The notes beneath the pieces are model-generated. The model searched no databases, was not told the DNA's origin, and saw nothing but the letters and a program-made list of their open reading frames with translations. A program made the position numbers and the translations under genes. Of a stretch of 64,000 nucleotides of DNA, positions 40,501 through 49,441 are shown one piece after another; the first letter of the stretch is position 1, and each line of letters starts with the position of its first letter. Source of the DNA: Axinella damicornis (lineage: Eukaryota; Porifera; Demospongiae; Axinellida; Axinellidae); the NCBI GenBank assembly GCA_963931865.1, contig OZ007506.1:6651393-6715392 (forward strand). The letters are read 5' to 3'.

Positions 40501-43383
40501 ATTGCATAAAGGACGTGCAAGTTACAGCTGTTTTGTACCGACAATGTCCTAGGTGAAAAGGAACTCCTGTCGTACCGCTTTAGAACTCAACAATATCTAG
40601 TTCACTGTCTTTGAGGTGGAGGTATAGATGATATCAGTTAAAATTCCTATTCCAAAGTTTCTGGGGTCTTGCTAAGAGCTGGGCTTTGGGCTGCGGAATG
40701 GACTGTGCATGGATTGGACTAAGGACTCACCCAAACTATAAAGGCTGGCATTTGGTTGCTGCTCAAAATGACTACTCTTCAAGATTAAGCAGGCAAATCA
40801 TTCTCAGTGAAGGTGCCAACAAATGCATGTGGCCTCTTTGGGAAACGCTACAACGATGAATTTGCCCTGATGAAGGACCAACTACAGTATGTCATGCTAG
40901 AGCAGTATACAGCTAGAATATCAAGGCTGGTTTGGTAGGTATTGTGAAGCTCTTAGCAGTCAGTCTCCACTGCAGTTCATGATGTTGTACATGTTGAGCA
41001 CAACCTTCCCATGCATACTGTGAGTGATCAAAAAACGGGAGGTGGGAACCCATGTATGTAGTTGCAGGTACCTAATGACCAGGAGTCGTGTCTATATCCT
41101 ACACATGCTTGCTATCCACAGGAATACGAGAAAGGTGCAAGCCCGGAGGCAGTGGTAGTCAAAGACTTGGATAAATTTGATATGATGTTTCAAGCATTTG
41201 AATATGAGAAAGGTGTGTGTACTCGATGCATAATATTGCATAGCTTTGACCTGGTCAGCAGAACCCCACTACTTTATGTTGGGCATAGTGTGCTTATTAT
41301 AGTTCATAGCCGCGTAGGTGGCAAAGCGCATGATGACATAATTATGATATCATCATTAGACCTTCACAATATTACTTTTCCTACCTCACGGTATATTATC
41401 ACACACAAGGTAAGAGTACAATCTGGTTGTAAAGATTACTGTCCTTCGCTGAGACTTAGTGGCATGCATACGCGACATTTTGGGCGGTCTGTTGATCGTG
41501 GTTTGCCTTTCTTGTCCCCTTCGATGCCAAAGTCGTTCCAAACAGCAGTGACAGCTTCGCTTATTAACGACATCTCGGCTTTGCCTGCAGCAGGTTCACC
41601 AGGCTCTGTACAATCATCACGTGTAGGTCGCTCATTGCTGCTGCTGTTTGATCGACTAAGTTGCTTCGTGTACTTAATTATCAATTTTTTCAATAATATT
41701 GTTCACTTCCCAAAAAACGTACCGCCGTGCAAGCGCAGTGTCGATAACGGTAAGTATCGCCACGTTGTGCACCGCTAATCATCATGTGCTCTTGATGGCA
41801 GTTTGTTCTCAGTCAAACCGGAAGCTTAGATCTAGCTGTCACTCTTATGGTAACAAGCACCCACTTATGAGCAACATACAGGTTACCGTACTCTCTCCCT
41901 CAGTTTTCAGAAAGTGTAAATCTGGCCACCTTTCATTTAGGAGAAAGTGCACCATTCACCAAGACATGTAGATTAGTGCTGGAATACCAAATAGCCAGGA
42001 GACCTGTCAAGAACACTCTATATGCATAAATTTGTCCCCCACTGGTATACACTTGAGCCAATGTATCTGTACTTGTTTGCAGCTGAAAACAGATCAGGAG
42101 AACTACAGCAGTTCTTTGACTCCACTAAAGGTAAGCCCTTTCTATGGTACATAAGGTGTGAGGAGTGTGTACATCTGAATGTCTGTGTGCCGGTAACAGG
42201 CAGCCTCATTCCAAGAGCCATTCCCACCGCCAGTATTTGATCGCTTGCAGTAGGCATCCCAGGCCATTCCCACCACCATTGTTTGGTCGCTTACAGCATG
42301 CGAGTTGCACACTGTAAGCGATCAAATATTGGCAGTGGGAAAGGCCTGGGAACAAGGCTAGGTAACAGGCAGTAAATCAGCTTAGCGTGCAGTAGCAGTC
42401 TGTATTGTAACTTGTGCTCTTTGGCTCTGCATTGGATGGCAGTAGCCTCATTCCCAGGCTCTCACAGCTGGGAACGAGGCTAGGATGGCAGTTTCTGGAG
42501 AAAGTCAGTTATAGCTTTCACAATTGCTGGCACTTCTGCAACAGTCTTCTATGCACTCGTATATACGTAACTACTCTTGGATGTGCTGTAGGTCGTGTAG
42601 TCCTTCCTGTAGCTGTGTAAATAGTCACTGCTGTTTCTACGGCAACAACACTTATTGTATCCCTTGTCTCAGTGCACATATAGTGGAGTCTTGAGTTACA
42701 TAGGATACAAGCAGTGTTTGTGGTTTAGCCTCGTTCCCACAGGCCTACCCCATTTTCTGTTCTTTGGTTTGCATTGAAAATAATACACGGAAGCAGATGC
42801 CAATTTTTGACACTACACTTTACTTGTGTTGTGCATGCATTGCAAATCTTTGTGTGCATGTTCCCAAGCTCCAGCCTACACTAGTACAGTACAGGTGGTA
42901 ACAGCTATACGTACATAGGACAAGGTCACACTTCACAATGATGCCTCATGCCTTACCACACTGTGCATGTTCCCAAGCTCATGCCTTACCACACATGATG
43001 CCTCATGCCTTACCACATACTTGATGTCACGTACTTCCAACGTTAGCAATGGTGGCCAACAGGAAGACAAAAAAACTATATCTATATCTCCACCAACAAG
43101 GTGAGTGAGTTTCTGAAGCTGAAAGCTTCAGTGCATGATGGCGATCACGATGGGCGCCTTTCTTGAGTAGGTTTGATGAGTATGTTGCACTGGAGTGTTG
43201 CACAAACAAAAGCTGGAGTTGGGCCTGGGAAGTAACAACCTTGTAGGTATGATATATGCATGAATACAGTATATATATGAACCTCCCTTGGCCATTTACA
43301 TACATATAGGTGTGTTTCAGCATCCTGAAGTGCAGAAATGGGCAGCAGAACTTGAATCTCTTCGGGACAAACAAACTACATAG
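28558..43383 (+). CDS. HDDC2: HDDC2-type HD-domain 5'-deoxynucleotidase
   Basis: Predicted metal-dependent phosphohydrolase of the YfbR/HDDC2 group, removing phosphate from (deoxy)nucleoside monophosphates. Eight exons: 28558-28614, 30214-30344, 34685-34787, 36032-36070, 39818-39847, 41122-41212, 42083-42130 and 43310-43383 (stop TAG). All are GT/AG with continuous phase, giving 190 residues, near the ~204 of human HDDC2. The start [19 protein letters not shown] matches the family N-terminus. HD metal ligands are visible: His40 (SGHMYRM), His71-Asp72 with the following Glu75 ([13 protein letters not shown]) and Asp137 (DLDKFDM). The C-terminus ([14 protein letters not shown]) also fits. For the last exon I chose the acceptor at 43309, because the later CAG at 43318-43320 would give a frame with a stop. 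Introns hold many repeats and one nested gene. Confidence 0.93.
29207..29307. mobile_element. Palindromic MITE, TAGCC-end family, 8-bp TSD
   Basis: A 101-bp hairpin begins TAGCCTCGTTCCCAGGCC and ends GGAGGCCTGGGTAG. The stem is GATTTTATCTCGCAGC.GTGGAGAA and its inverse. An exact target duplication CAAATCAC flanks it (29199-29206 and 29308-29315). It lies in HDDC2 intron 1. Confidence 0.9.
30395..30468. mobile_element. Hairpin MITE, TAGCC-end family, degraded left end
   Basis: CTAGGCTCCTCCCCAGCTTTT on the left pairs with GGGAGGAGCCTGGGAACGAGGCTA on the right. The flanking CTAATCCA occurs on both sides (about 30377-30384 and 30470-30477), suggesting a duplicated target with extra bases beside the left end. 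The stem is related to the element at 7808-7896. In HDDC2 intron 2, just after exon 2. Confidence 0.65.
30516..30815 (+). repeat. Tandem array of a unit of about 40 bp built from MITE ends
   Basis: Seven or so units each carry ATAGCCTCATTCCCAGG followed by TTGGTATGAGACAAGGGACA. That is the same TAGCCTC.TTCCCAGG end found on the hairpin elements, joined to a short spacer. Two variants alternate (GGGACAACATAG and GGGACAGCGTAG), showing higher-order duplication. HDDC2 intron 2. Confidence 0.85.
35541..35563. repeat. Poly(C) tract
   Basis: A run of 23 C in HDDC2 intron 3. Similar G/C homopolymers occur at 158-173, 11485-11504, 44535-44565 and 57003-57031. Their exact lengths are likely to be unreliable sequence. 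Confidence 0.95.
35605..35988. mobile_element. 384-bp element with TAGCC-family ends and long TIRs
   Basis: The left arm (35605-35680) begins TAGCCTCATACCCA and includes CCAGGCCCTCACGCGGAA and GGTGTCACTTGGCAAAATTC. The right arm (about 35931-35988) is the inverse, ending GGGCCTGGGTACAAGGCTA. Unlike the small hairpins, it keeps about 250 bp of internal sequence, with no coding capacity that I recognise. HDDC2 intron 3. Confidence 0.78.
36086..36822. mobile_element. Non-autonomous element with GGGGCGAGCC TIRs
   Basis: The left end GGGGCGAGCCTGAGCGAG (36089-36106) is exactly reverse-complemented at 36802-36819. The interior shares blocks with 56813-57978 (ACGGTCTACCTCAACAAG, GCAGAGCACATCATGGTGT, AGCTATTGCCAGA), so both belong to one family of 0.7-1.2 kb. 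It starts about 15 bp after the 5' splice site of HDDC2 exon 4. Confidence 0.75.
37819..38739 (+). CDS. Unrecognised intronless protein, 306 residues, nested in HDDC2 intron 4
   Basis: A single open frame of 307 codons on the same strand as HDDC2, inside the intron between exons 4 and 5 (36071-39817). The protein is Leu-rich and mostly helical in composition ([40 protein letters not shown]). It contains no signal peptide, membrane segment or domain that I recognise. Cysteines are scattered rather than paired in a motif. The length of the frame, its start with a good run of polar residues and its balanced composition make a random frame unlikely. It could be a processed retrocopy or a lineage-specific gene. 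I see no clear poly(A) remnant that would prove retroposition. Confidence 0.65.
   Translation: MAESGDSGPHEASDLAESLEREKVHPSACLENIATLTYVPQCFQDPLQLLLLKHAQFYKLHAEYCLSLCHFSHAAAKTQINSHTAIIGLSTDTGLFPFASTEGELRFLSGSILSALFGAVSELKDCKMIILDKLDMIEHLNPSIVRWRSDITDCGVDPDKCDRETELVELEFCSLLQNAEEIPSVLLERLFQSLLCTCKYSPVVFGDVCGILMQHVYWIDSTYLEAFLDVSSARVLPVNGKDGKVFHLTEAKPVQYVCTGALDPLALLVWYSNKLIEELLVHAAGEWKESLRQMLIQLTAMKERNV
39230..39350. repeat. Foldback repeat in HDDC2 intron 4
   Basis: CGGAGGTTATGCAATTTATCC near 39250 is inverted as GGATAAGCCGCATAACCTCCG near 39327-39347. Fragments of the same stem (ACATAACCTCC, GGAGGATAACCGATTTATCC) recur at about 39388-39495, so two related insertions or a broken copy are present. 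Confidence 0.65.
42201..42360. mobile_element. Palindromic MITE, TAGCC-end family, 9-bp TSD
   Basis: Ends CAGCCTCATTCCAAGAGCC and GGCCTGGGAACAAGGCTA, with GGTAACAGG exactly duplicated (42192-42200 and 42361-42369). The left part holds a second nested copy of the CCAGGCCATTCCCACCACCA arm, so this copy has a partial internal duplication. The stem is related to the element at 19143-19281. HDDC2 intron 7. Confidence 0.88.
42443..42482. mobile_element. 40-bp minimal hairpin element with 9-bp TSD
   Basis: TAGCCTCATTCCCAGGCT followed by a few bases and CAGCTGGGAACGAGGCTA. It is flanked by GGATGGCAG on both sides (42434-42442 and 42483-42491). It is little more than the two shared ends of the family. 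Confidence 0.85.
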
Positions 43384-43830
43384 CTAGTTAGGTACACCCA
43401 CAATGATGTGCTAATCAAACTCCTGTATGTTATACATATCTCTGCATATATTTCTACAGGAAGAATTATGATAATACATGAAATGTGCAACTTACAGTGG
43501 AATAATTATAGCTGCATAGAATAACTTATGCGCAGCAGCATGCAATGTGTGTACCGGTACCTCTATCTACGTACTGAGGTGCATGCAAATGGTTAGAAAT
43601 TCATATGGATGTGATTGGTCATCTGGTTTCTTTTTACTTGGGGGAGAAGGCTGGACAAAGCCACGATAACAAATCCATAAAAATGGTCGGCTTCACATGT
43701 CAGCATGCAGCTTCAAATTAGTTATCACCCAACATAAACGGACCCTGCTTTGAGACATGGCAATCCAATCAGTACATTAATCAGTCGATTAATCTGTACA
43801 CATGAAGTGGCGTACGGTGAATCTGTGCTA

Positions 43831-44133
43831 ACATAGTTCACAAACTGTCCCACAACTGTGCTAACATAGCTCACAAACTGTGCTAACATAGCTCACAAAC
43901 TATGCTAACATAGCTAGCTCACAAACTGTGCTAACATAGCTCACAAACTGTGCTAACATAGCTCACAAACTGTGCTAACATAGCTCACAAACTGTGCTAA
44001 CATAGCTCACAAACTGTGCTAACATAGCTCACGAACTGTGCTAACATAGCTCACGAACTGTGCTAACATAGCTCACAAACGGTGCTAACATAGCTCATGA
44101 ACTGTGCTAACATATATAGCTCACGAACTGTGC
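43831..44133 (+). repeat. 22-bp satellite, about 13 copies
   Basis: Head-to-tail units of GCTAACATAGCTCACAAACT plus GT, with sparse substitutions (ACAAACT/ACGAACT) and one unit with an added TAGC. It starts about 450 bp after the HDDC2 stop. There are no unique spacers, so this is a satellite and not a CRISPR array. Confidence 0.95.
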
Positions 44134-44534
44134 AAGCTATGGACATGGGTAATTCCACCACTATAGATACGTGGAGCAAAGATCAATCCTTACGTCATAG
44201 TGGTCTTTGTATTGAGCTAGTGACAACCCTGGTGTGCTTGGAGCTATGAATATTTGCCAAGATATGACAGGCTGATTTATACATAGAATGTACTGTATGA
44301 GGTACTTAGCGCTGATATCTCGAGTTTGAGTGCATTAACATGTTGGGTACAGGTGTTTATGAGTCAGTGAAATTTGTCCATTTCCCATAGAGAATATATT
44401 AGGGGGGGGCATGAATGACGAGCTTTATGGGATTATATAGTGAAAGCATGTATGAATACCAGATTGCAGTGCATTACGGGTTTTAATGCATGAGGGCAAT
44501 CTAATTAACGGTCAAGGGTGAGATCATGCATGAG

Positions 44535-44566
<32 letters not shown>

Positions 44567-44773
44567 AACAATTTTCTAAATGACAATTAAGTTGGAAAGA
44601 TGGTTTCTATAATATGTAGTTCTGACCTACAGTAATGTACACAATGATTATTAAATAATTTGATTAGCTACCTGCATGCAAGGTCATGTCTTAACAGATC
44701 AGGTGATTCCAAGTCTATAGCTACACACACTCCCATCACTTGTGGATGAAAGCTACGGACTACCTTATACGGA

Positions 44774-44940
44774 CCTTTGCAGGTTGGTTGTCCAGAGGCA
44801 AAGGTAGATAGGATCGAGGGGTCTCTCAAAAGGGTGAATTAGCACATGCATGTACCTCTATACACTAATTGAATCACCTCCTTAAGAGACCCACCTATCT
44901 ACCTTTGCCTCTGTATGGACAACCAACCTGCAAAGGTCTG
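44774..44940. mobile_element. Foldback element with long TIRs
   Basis: GGACCTTTGCAGGTTGGTTG then TCCAGAGGCAAAGGTAGATA on the left is inverted on the right as TATCTACCTTTGCCTCTG then CAACCAACCTGCAAAGGTC. The arms are about 65 bp, with roughly 35 bp in the middle. The ends differ from the TAGCC family. Intergenic, between HDDC2 and the caspase-like gene. Confidence 0.78.
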
Positions 44941-46208
44941 TAAAAAAAGAGAGACCCAGGAAGACCAGCTATACACGTAGCTGATGGATGGGGTATTCCA
45001 ACTTATAACGGTTGTATCCATAAGCTAGTTATATAACTGTTACACAAAAGCTTGCACTGTTTTCCTTCAGATTAGTCTCCAAGTTGACTCTAACTGTTCA
45101 CCCTGCTTGGTTTCCAACTGCCGCAACTTGGCCTCCAACTGTTCACTCATGAGTGCAGTTGCTGGCTCTGTTTCTGAAGGGAATATTTACAGTGACACTG
45201 CCAGCACTTCATACATTTGTAATACACATGCAGCACATCTTAAATGTTTTTGTTTTGATGCAGTAATTACAACAATTTGAATAGCGATCCACCAATTAGC
45301 AGTATGGTTGGCCCATTGATACTTGGAGGCTATTATTATTACAACTAGAAATTCCAGGTTGCTATGGCAGCAACAACAACCCCTTGTACCCATTGATTAC
45401 CATGTAGATAGGATACATCTCCGATTTGTAAACAGTGTCTGAGTTATTGCCTCCCAAAATACAATATTTAATCTGAAAGGTATACGTATAGTCTACCTGC
45501 ATGGTTTCTTGCAATTGTTGCCATAATGTTTAGCCAATTACAGTGAAACCTCTCAATAGCTCAAGGACAGAGAGGTTGTAAAAGGTTCAAGAACTACGTA
45601 TACGGAATGGATATTTGGGGCAGCGTTGTATTGTGTCCGTGTCTCAATATCAGAGGTTTTCTGTGTTGCACTAGAAGTGCCTGGATTTGAATCTGATATC
45701 ATTTTCTCCAGTAAGCTACCAAGGATTTGTATTTTGAAAATCAGCAACTTGATATATTAACTGAGCTAGCCTACACAGGTATCAACAACAGATGGAGTGC
45801 AGCTTAGCAACAGCTCTAGATACCAGGATTTGACCTTTGTAGCAATGTAATTATGTCTCTCAGCACATAACTAAAGGGGATTCACCAAGAGTGGGTGTAG
45901 ACAGCCTCAATGACCTTTATATATTTAGTGGTGATGTAATACCTGCTATATATAACCATGTACACTATAGCGCTAATCAGGTGCTTCCCAAATGCCTGAT
46001 ACTCTAGGCTGATGCAACAGTGCACGGTGCATGATAACAATATTCATGAGGCAAAACTATGCATATCACATGTTAGAAAATCCCCCTCCTGTTGGTATTA
46101 AATCTACAGTCATGCAATTGCGATTAGTACGTTAGCATTCTGTGAGTATTGGTAGTTGTAGTCTACAAACGTTCATAGCCAATTTGACTCACGAGAGAAG
46201 CTGCAAAC
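44941..46208. other. Intergenic stretch upstream of caspase-like gene
   Basis: No coding exon recognised. A CTATATATAACC sequence at about 45948 and other A+T-rich runs could serve the downstream promoter, but nothing fixes a transcription start. Confidence 0.5.
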
Positions 46209-47549
46209 ATGGCTGATACAGTAACTGTGATTCAATTGCGCGAGGACAGCTTCTTGCACATATCAACCAAGCCTCCAGAATCAATGTCATACGAACCACA
46301 GCAAAGCTATATGGTTGCTTTTGGCATTGATCAGGGTACAGGTGTTGCTGCTCATAGCAAGGATGCAAAGCACATCACAGACTCTTTTGTCGGTTGTGGA
46401 GTGTTACCAAACAGCAACGTTCAGCTTTGCACAACTTCCAGCGATTACGACAGCAGTACATTTGAGGAAATCCAACAGGCTTTCAAAGAGTGTGGACGAA
46501 AAGTGGGCCCTGAGGGTCTGTTTGTTTTTGTTTACACTGGTTCTGGTGTTCAAACTGATTCAAATTGCAGCCTCTACTCAATTGATTTTAATGAGCATGA
46601 TACCAACACACACATCACTCCGGATACTCTCTTGCAGTGGCTGGCTGATCTGCAGAGCAAGCCAAAGCACATAGTTTTCATCCTTGACTGCTCATTTGCG
46701 GGCAAAATAGCATCCGATTTGACCGCTTTCAAGCATTTTAAGTGCACCAATGCACCACAAGATCTGTGTGTTCTTAGTGCCCGCAGCGGATCGGAAATGG
46801 CATTTGTTATTGATACTCTTGGTCACTCCATCTTCAGCTATTTTGTAGCCTGGGCTTTTCAAAACACACGTTTCACCCCAGGTCTAATTCCAACATCAAA
46901 AATATACAAGAGCATCCAAACCTGCACGTTCGCTCTCTCCTCTTTGGTTCTCACCTACAACCCCTCAACGAAAGTGCTGAAGCCCAATGTGATTGATCCT
47001 GAAGTGAAATATCTCAAGAAGCAATCAGCTATTGTTCGCTTTGTTGAGCAAGCGCTGGGGGACGATGAAACTGATCATGATATTCCCGTTGGAAGGTTTG
47101 AATATCTCACCAAGTACTACAAACGAAATCGGGGTGCAAGACATACCTCCCTGCATGACAAAGCCATGGGTTGGTTAGAGATGGTTCAGGTCGATGATTA
47201 CCCAAAAGGCCCGCTCGCCCAACTTCATGCAAATAAAGTTCTGCACGGCAATGTGCTTCTCACAGTCTTTTGCTCCATGATGTTCAGCCTTGCTTCCATC
47301 CAAGTTGCTCTCATCAAGGACAGCATCTCAGACCCCAATCTCTTCATTTATGCGTTCTTGACTGTTGCAGCTACCATCAATGCAGTAAATCACGAAGCTG
47401 AGTTCACCGTGGATTACTTCAGACATTCGTGGGAATTTTATCATCAGGTTTTGGTGGAGAATGGCGTCCGGGATAAAAAGTTCCGCGAGCTATTTGCAAA
47501 TGTAAACAAAGAGAATAAGAAAGTGTCGTGCACAGATGGACACAATTAG
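46209..47549 (+). CDS. Caspase-fold (peptidase C14-like) membrane protein, apparently inactive
   Basis: Intronless frame of 446 residues. Residues about 50-250 follow the caspase/metacaspase p20 pattern: a G-I-D start strand (VAFGIDQGTG), a polar helix, then FVFVYTGSG (105-113) where active members have [FY]xGHG, and IVFILDCSFAG (to 165) where active members have LDxCxSG. The catalytic His position is Ser112 and the catalytic Cys position is Ser162, so both dyad residues appear replaced. The region between them (LYSIDFNEHDTNTHITPDTL) also fits. Residues about 350-395 contain two hydrophobic segments (VLLTVFCSMMFSLASIQVAL, LFIYAFLTVAATINAV), suggesting a membrane hairpin or tail anchor. I infer a pseudoprotease with a scaffold or regulatory role. 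The fold call is from motif pattern only. Confidence 0.75.
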   Translation: MADTVTVIQLREDSFLHISTKPPESMSYEPQQSYMVAFGIDQGTGVAAHSKDAKHITDSFVGCGVLPNSNVQLCTTSSDYDSSTFEEIQQAFKECGRKVGPEGLFVFVYTGSGVQTDSNCSLYSIDFNEHDTNTHITPDTLLQWLADLQSKPKHIVFILDCSFAGKIASDLTAFKHFKCTNAPQDLCVLSARSGSEMAFVIDTLGHSIFSYFVAWAFQNTRFTPGLIPTSKIYKSIQTCTFALSSLVLTYNPSTKVLKPNVIDPEVKYLKKQSAIVRFVEQALGDDETDHDIPVGRFEYLTKYYKRNRGARHTSLHDKAMGWLEMVQVDDYPKGPLAQLHANKVLHGNVLLTVFCSMMFSLASIQVALIKDSISDPNLFIYAFLTVAATINAVNHEAEFTVDYFRHSWEFYHQVLVENGVRDKKFRELFANVNKENKKVSCTDGHN

Positions 47550-48274
47550 TTCTACGCACAAACATTTTAATTTGAACGTGCAATATTAACTACCTACAGA
47601 TTTGCTTCATTATTAATAATTATAGCGCCAGAATTATCAGTCTTTAATGACTGCTTGTTAAGTTAACCCTCTCCCTTAAACCAAAAGTGTAGCTATTTTA
47701 GTAATGCACATGGCAAACATCTGACATATGGGACATGTTTTTCACAGTTGTAAACCTATGTTGCATGAAGAATATACTTCAACTCTTTAGCTACCAATCA
47801 AAGCTGTCATGAGCTCCCATAAGAATTTGTGTGGGGGCTTTGTTATACTTTAATACAGGGTTTTTGCTTCCTTAAGCTGTTTCTTGTGGTTGTCCGTAGA
47901 AAGGGTTTAAACTAATAGGTACACAGTAACACTTTTCATTGCACATGCAGGACTATATCCTCCTATGTATACACTACGTACCGTCTGTGTCACGTGCACA
48001 GTTGGCATACCGTGGTTTTAGCCCCTGTATCTAGCAGCTCTTATACGAATTAAGACTACAGAATTATCTGTGGTATCTCTGTGTGTTTGTCATTAGTGGG
48101 ACTGTCATTGTGTCTCTCTATCTGGTGCTACCTGCATGATTGACTGTAATTATTGGCATTGTAATTCACTGTATCATTCTCAGCTGTGACTATTGAGATA
48201 TACTGGTTATAAAAGCCCTTGCCATTTGTGAATATCAGATTTGCCAATTAACCTCTGACTGTTGAAATGCTGCT
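47550..48274. other. Intergenic, no gene seen
   Basis: This should contain the 3' UTR of the caspase-like gene and the left flank of the gag remnant. No repeat or coding pattern was recognised. Confidence 0.5.
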
Positions 48275-48770
48275 GTGGCTCTGCCAAATACTAAGAGAGT
48301 CATAACACTGCATGGCGACAAGGATGGGATCATGATGGCAACTCTCTTCGGTAATGTGCAGGAGTATGACTCTGAGAAAGAGGAATGGTCCCAGTATGCG
48401 GAAAGGTTGGAACATTTCTTCCTCGCTAACGGAGTTGTGAACGCGGAGCACAAGAGGGCAATTCTCCTGTCAGTCATGGTACCCGCGTGCTACAGGCTGT
48501 TGAGGAGCTTGGTGGCACCAGAAAAGCCATTGGAGAAAACGTACAAGGAGTTGGTGGATGCTCTGAAGCAACACCACGAACCGAAACCCTCGGAGATAGT
48601 GCATTCAACTCCAGAGTTTGTCAGTCAGGGGAATCCATTTCGATGTTCGTATCGCAGTGGCGCTTGTTGGCCAACTTCGGTACATCACTTCAGGCCATGC
48701 TCAGGGACTGGTTCGTGTGTGGAATCAACAACCCACGCATGCAGCAGCTAATATCTCTTGATGACATGTA
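48275..48770 (+). pseudogene. Broken gag-like fragment of an LTR (Gypsy/Ty3-type) retrotransposon
   Basis: The first frame has an opening typical of retrotransposon capsid (FGNVQEYDSEKEEWSQYAER, then LEHFFLANGV). The matching continuation (GESISMFVSQWRLLANF, MLRDWFVCGINNPRMQQL) is in another frame from about 48600, so at least one frameshift breaks the gene. There is no protease, RT or integrase downstream and no LTRs were noticed. It is a dead fragment of a family of metazoan Gypsy-like elements. Confidence 0.75.
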
Positions 48771-49441
48771 GCTTTTATTTAACTCCCTCCCTTAATAACA
48801 AGGGAGGGGGAGTCCACGTTGTTGAGGCTTGTCCACCAACATAATATCGCGATAATTTAGCCAAATGCAGCCTCAAATGCTCAACCTGGTATATAATGAT
48901 GATGGTGCAATATTTAAGTCCATATAATTATGGTATAACTACATGCAGTTGCAACAGCCCCATCTTTTTGCATGACACCCAGCTGTATAGCATGTGACAG
49001 GTATTGACACCTATCAAATTAAAGCTGCAAACATGTGTTCAGTTGTGCTATCTGGCATGCTGTTCCACTGTGCTAATTGCTCTTCCCCCTGTGCATGCCA
49101 ATTGCTATAGCTGTACTGTTAGAATGAGGGAGGAAAATACTAGACAATAAGGTACTTGACAGATGCATGTACACTTAGTCTCATTCTCACTCTTCATAAT
49201 CATTCAAAGTGTCTCCCGGACTGGGTTATAATCCATGCATCCTCCCTGTCTTGAACAACGAAATTCATTTTAATACTTAACATAACAAGGTACAATCAAC
49301 ATCTGGGGATAAATAATTGTTACAGTTTAATTAAAGTAACATGTGTGTCATAGGACCACTTATAATGTACCTACCAACAGAATGGGATTGTACAAAATAT
49401 GTCCGAATAATTATACCAAAGGTAGTACAACTAGCTATAGC
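48771..49441. other. Intergenic, no gene seen
   Basis: A+T-rich. It should hold the 3' UTR of the minus-strand beta-helix gene. A short CTCCCTCCCTTAATAACAAG / AGGGAGGGGGAGT inverted pair lies at about 48783-48812. Confidence 0.45.

Noticed and set aside
41062..41778. 238-codon frame covering HDDC2 exon 6
   Set aside because: Only 41122-41212 fits HDDC2 and it is bounded by AG and GT; the rest is read-through into the intron.
43831..44133. CRISPR-like repeat array
   Set aside because: Units are head-to-tail without unique spacers and the DNA is an animal genome, so it is a satellite.
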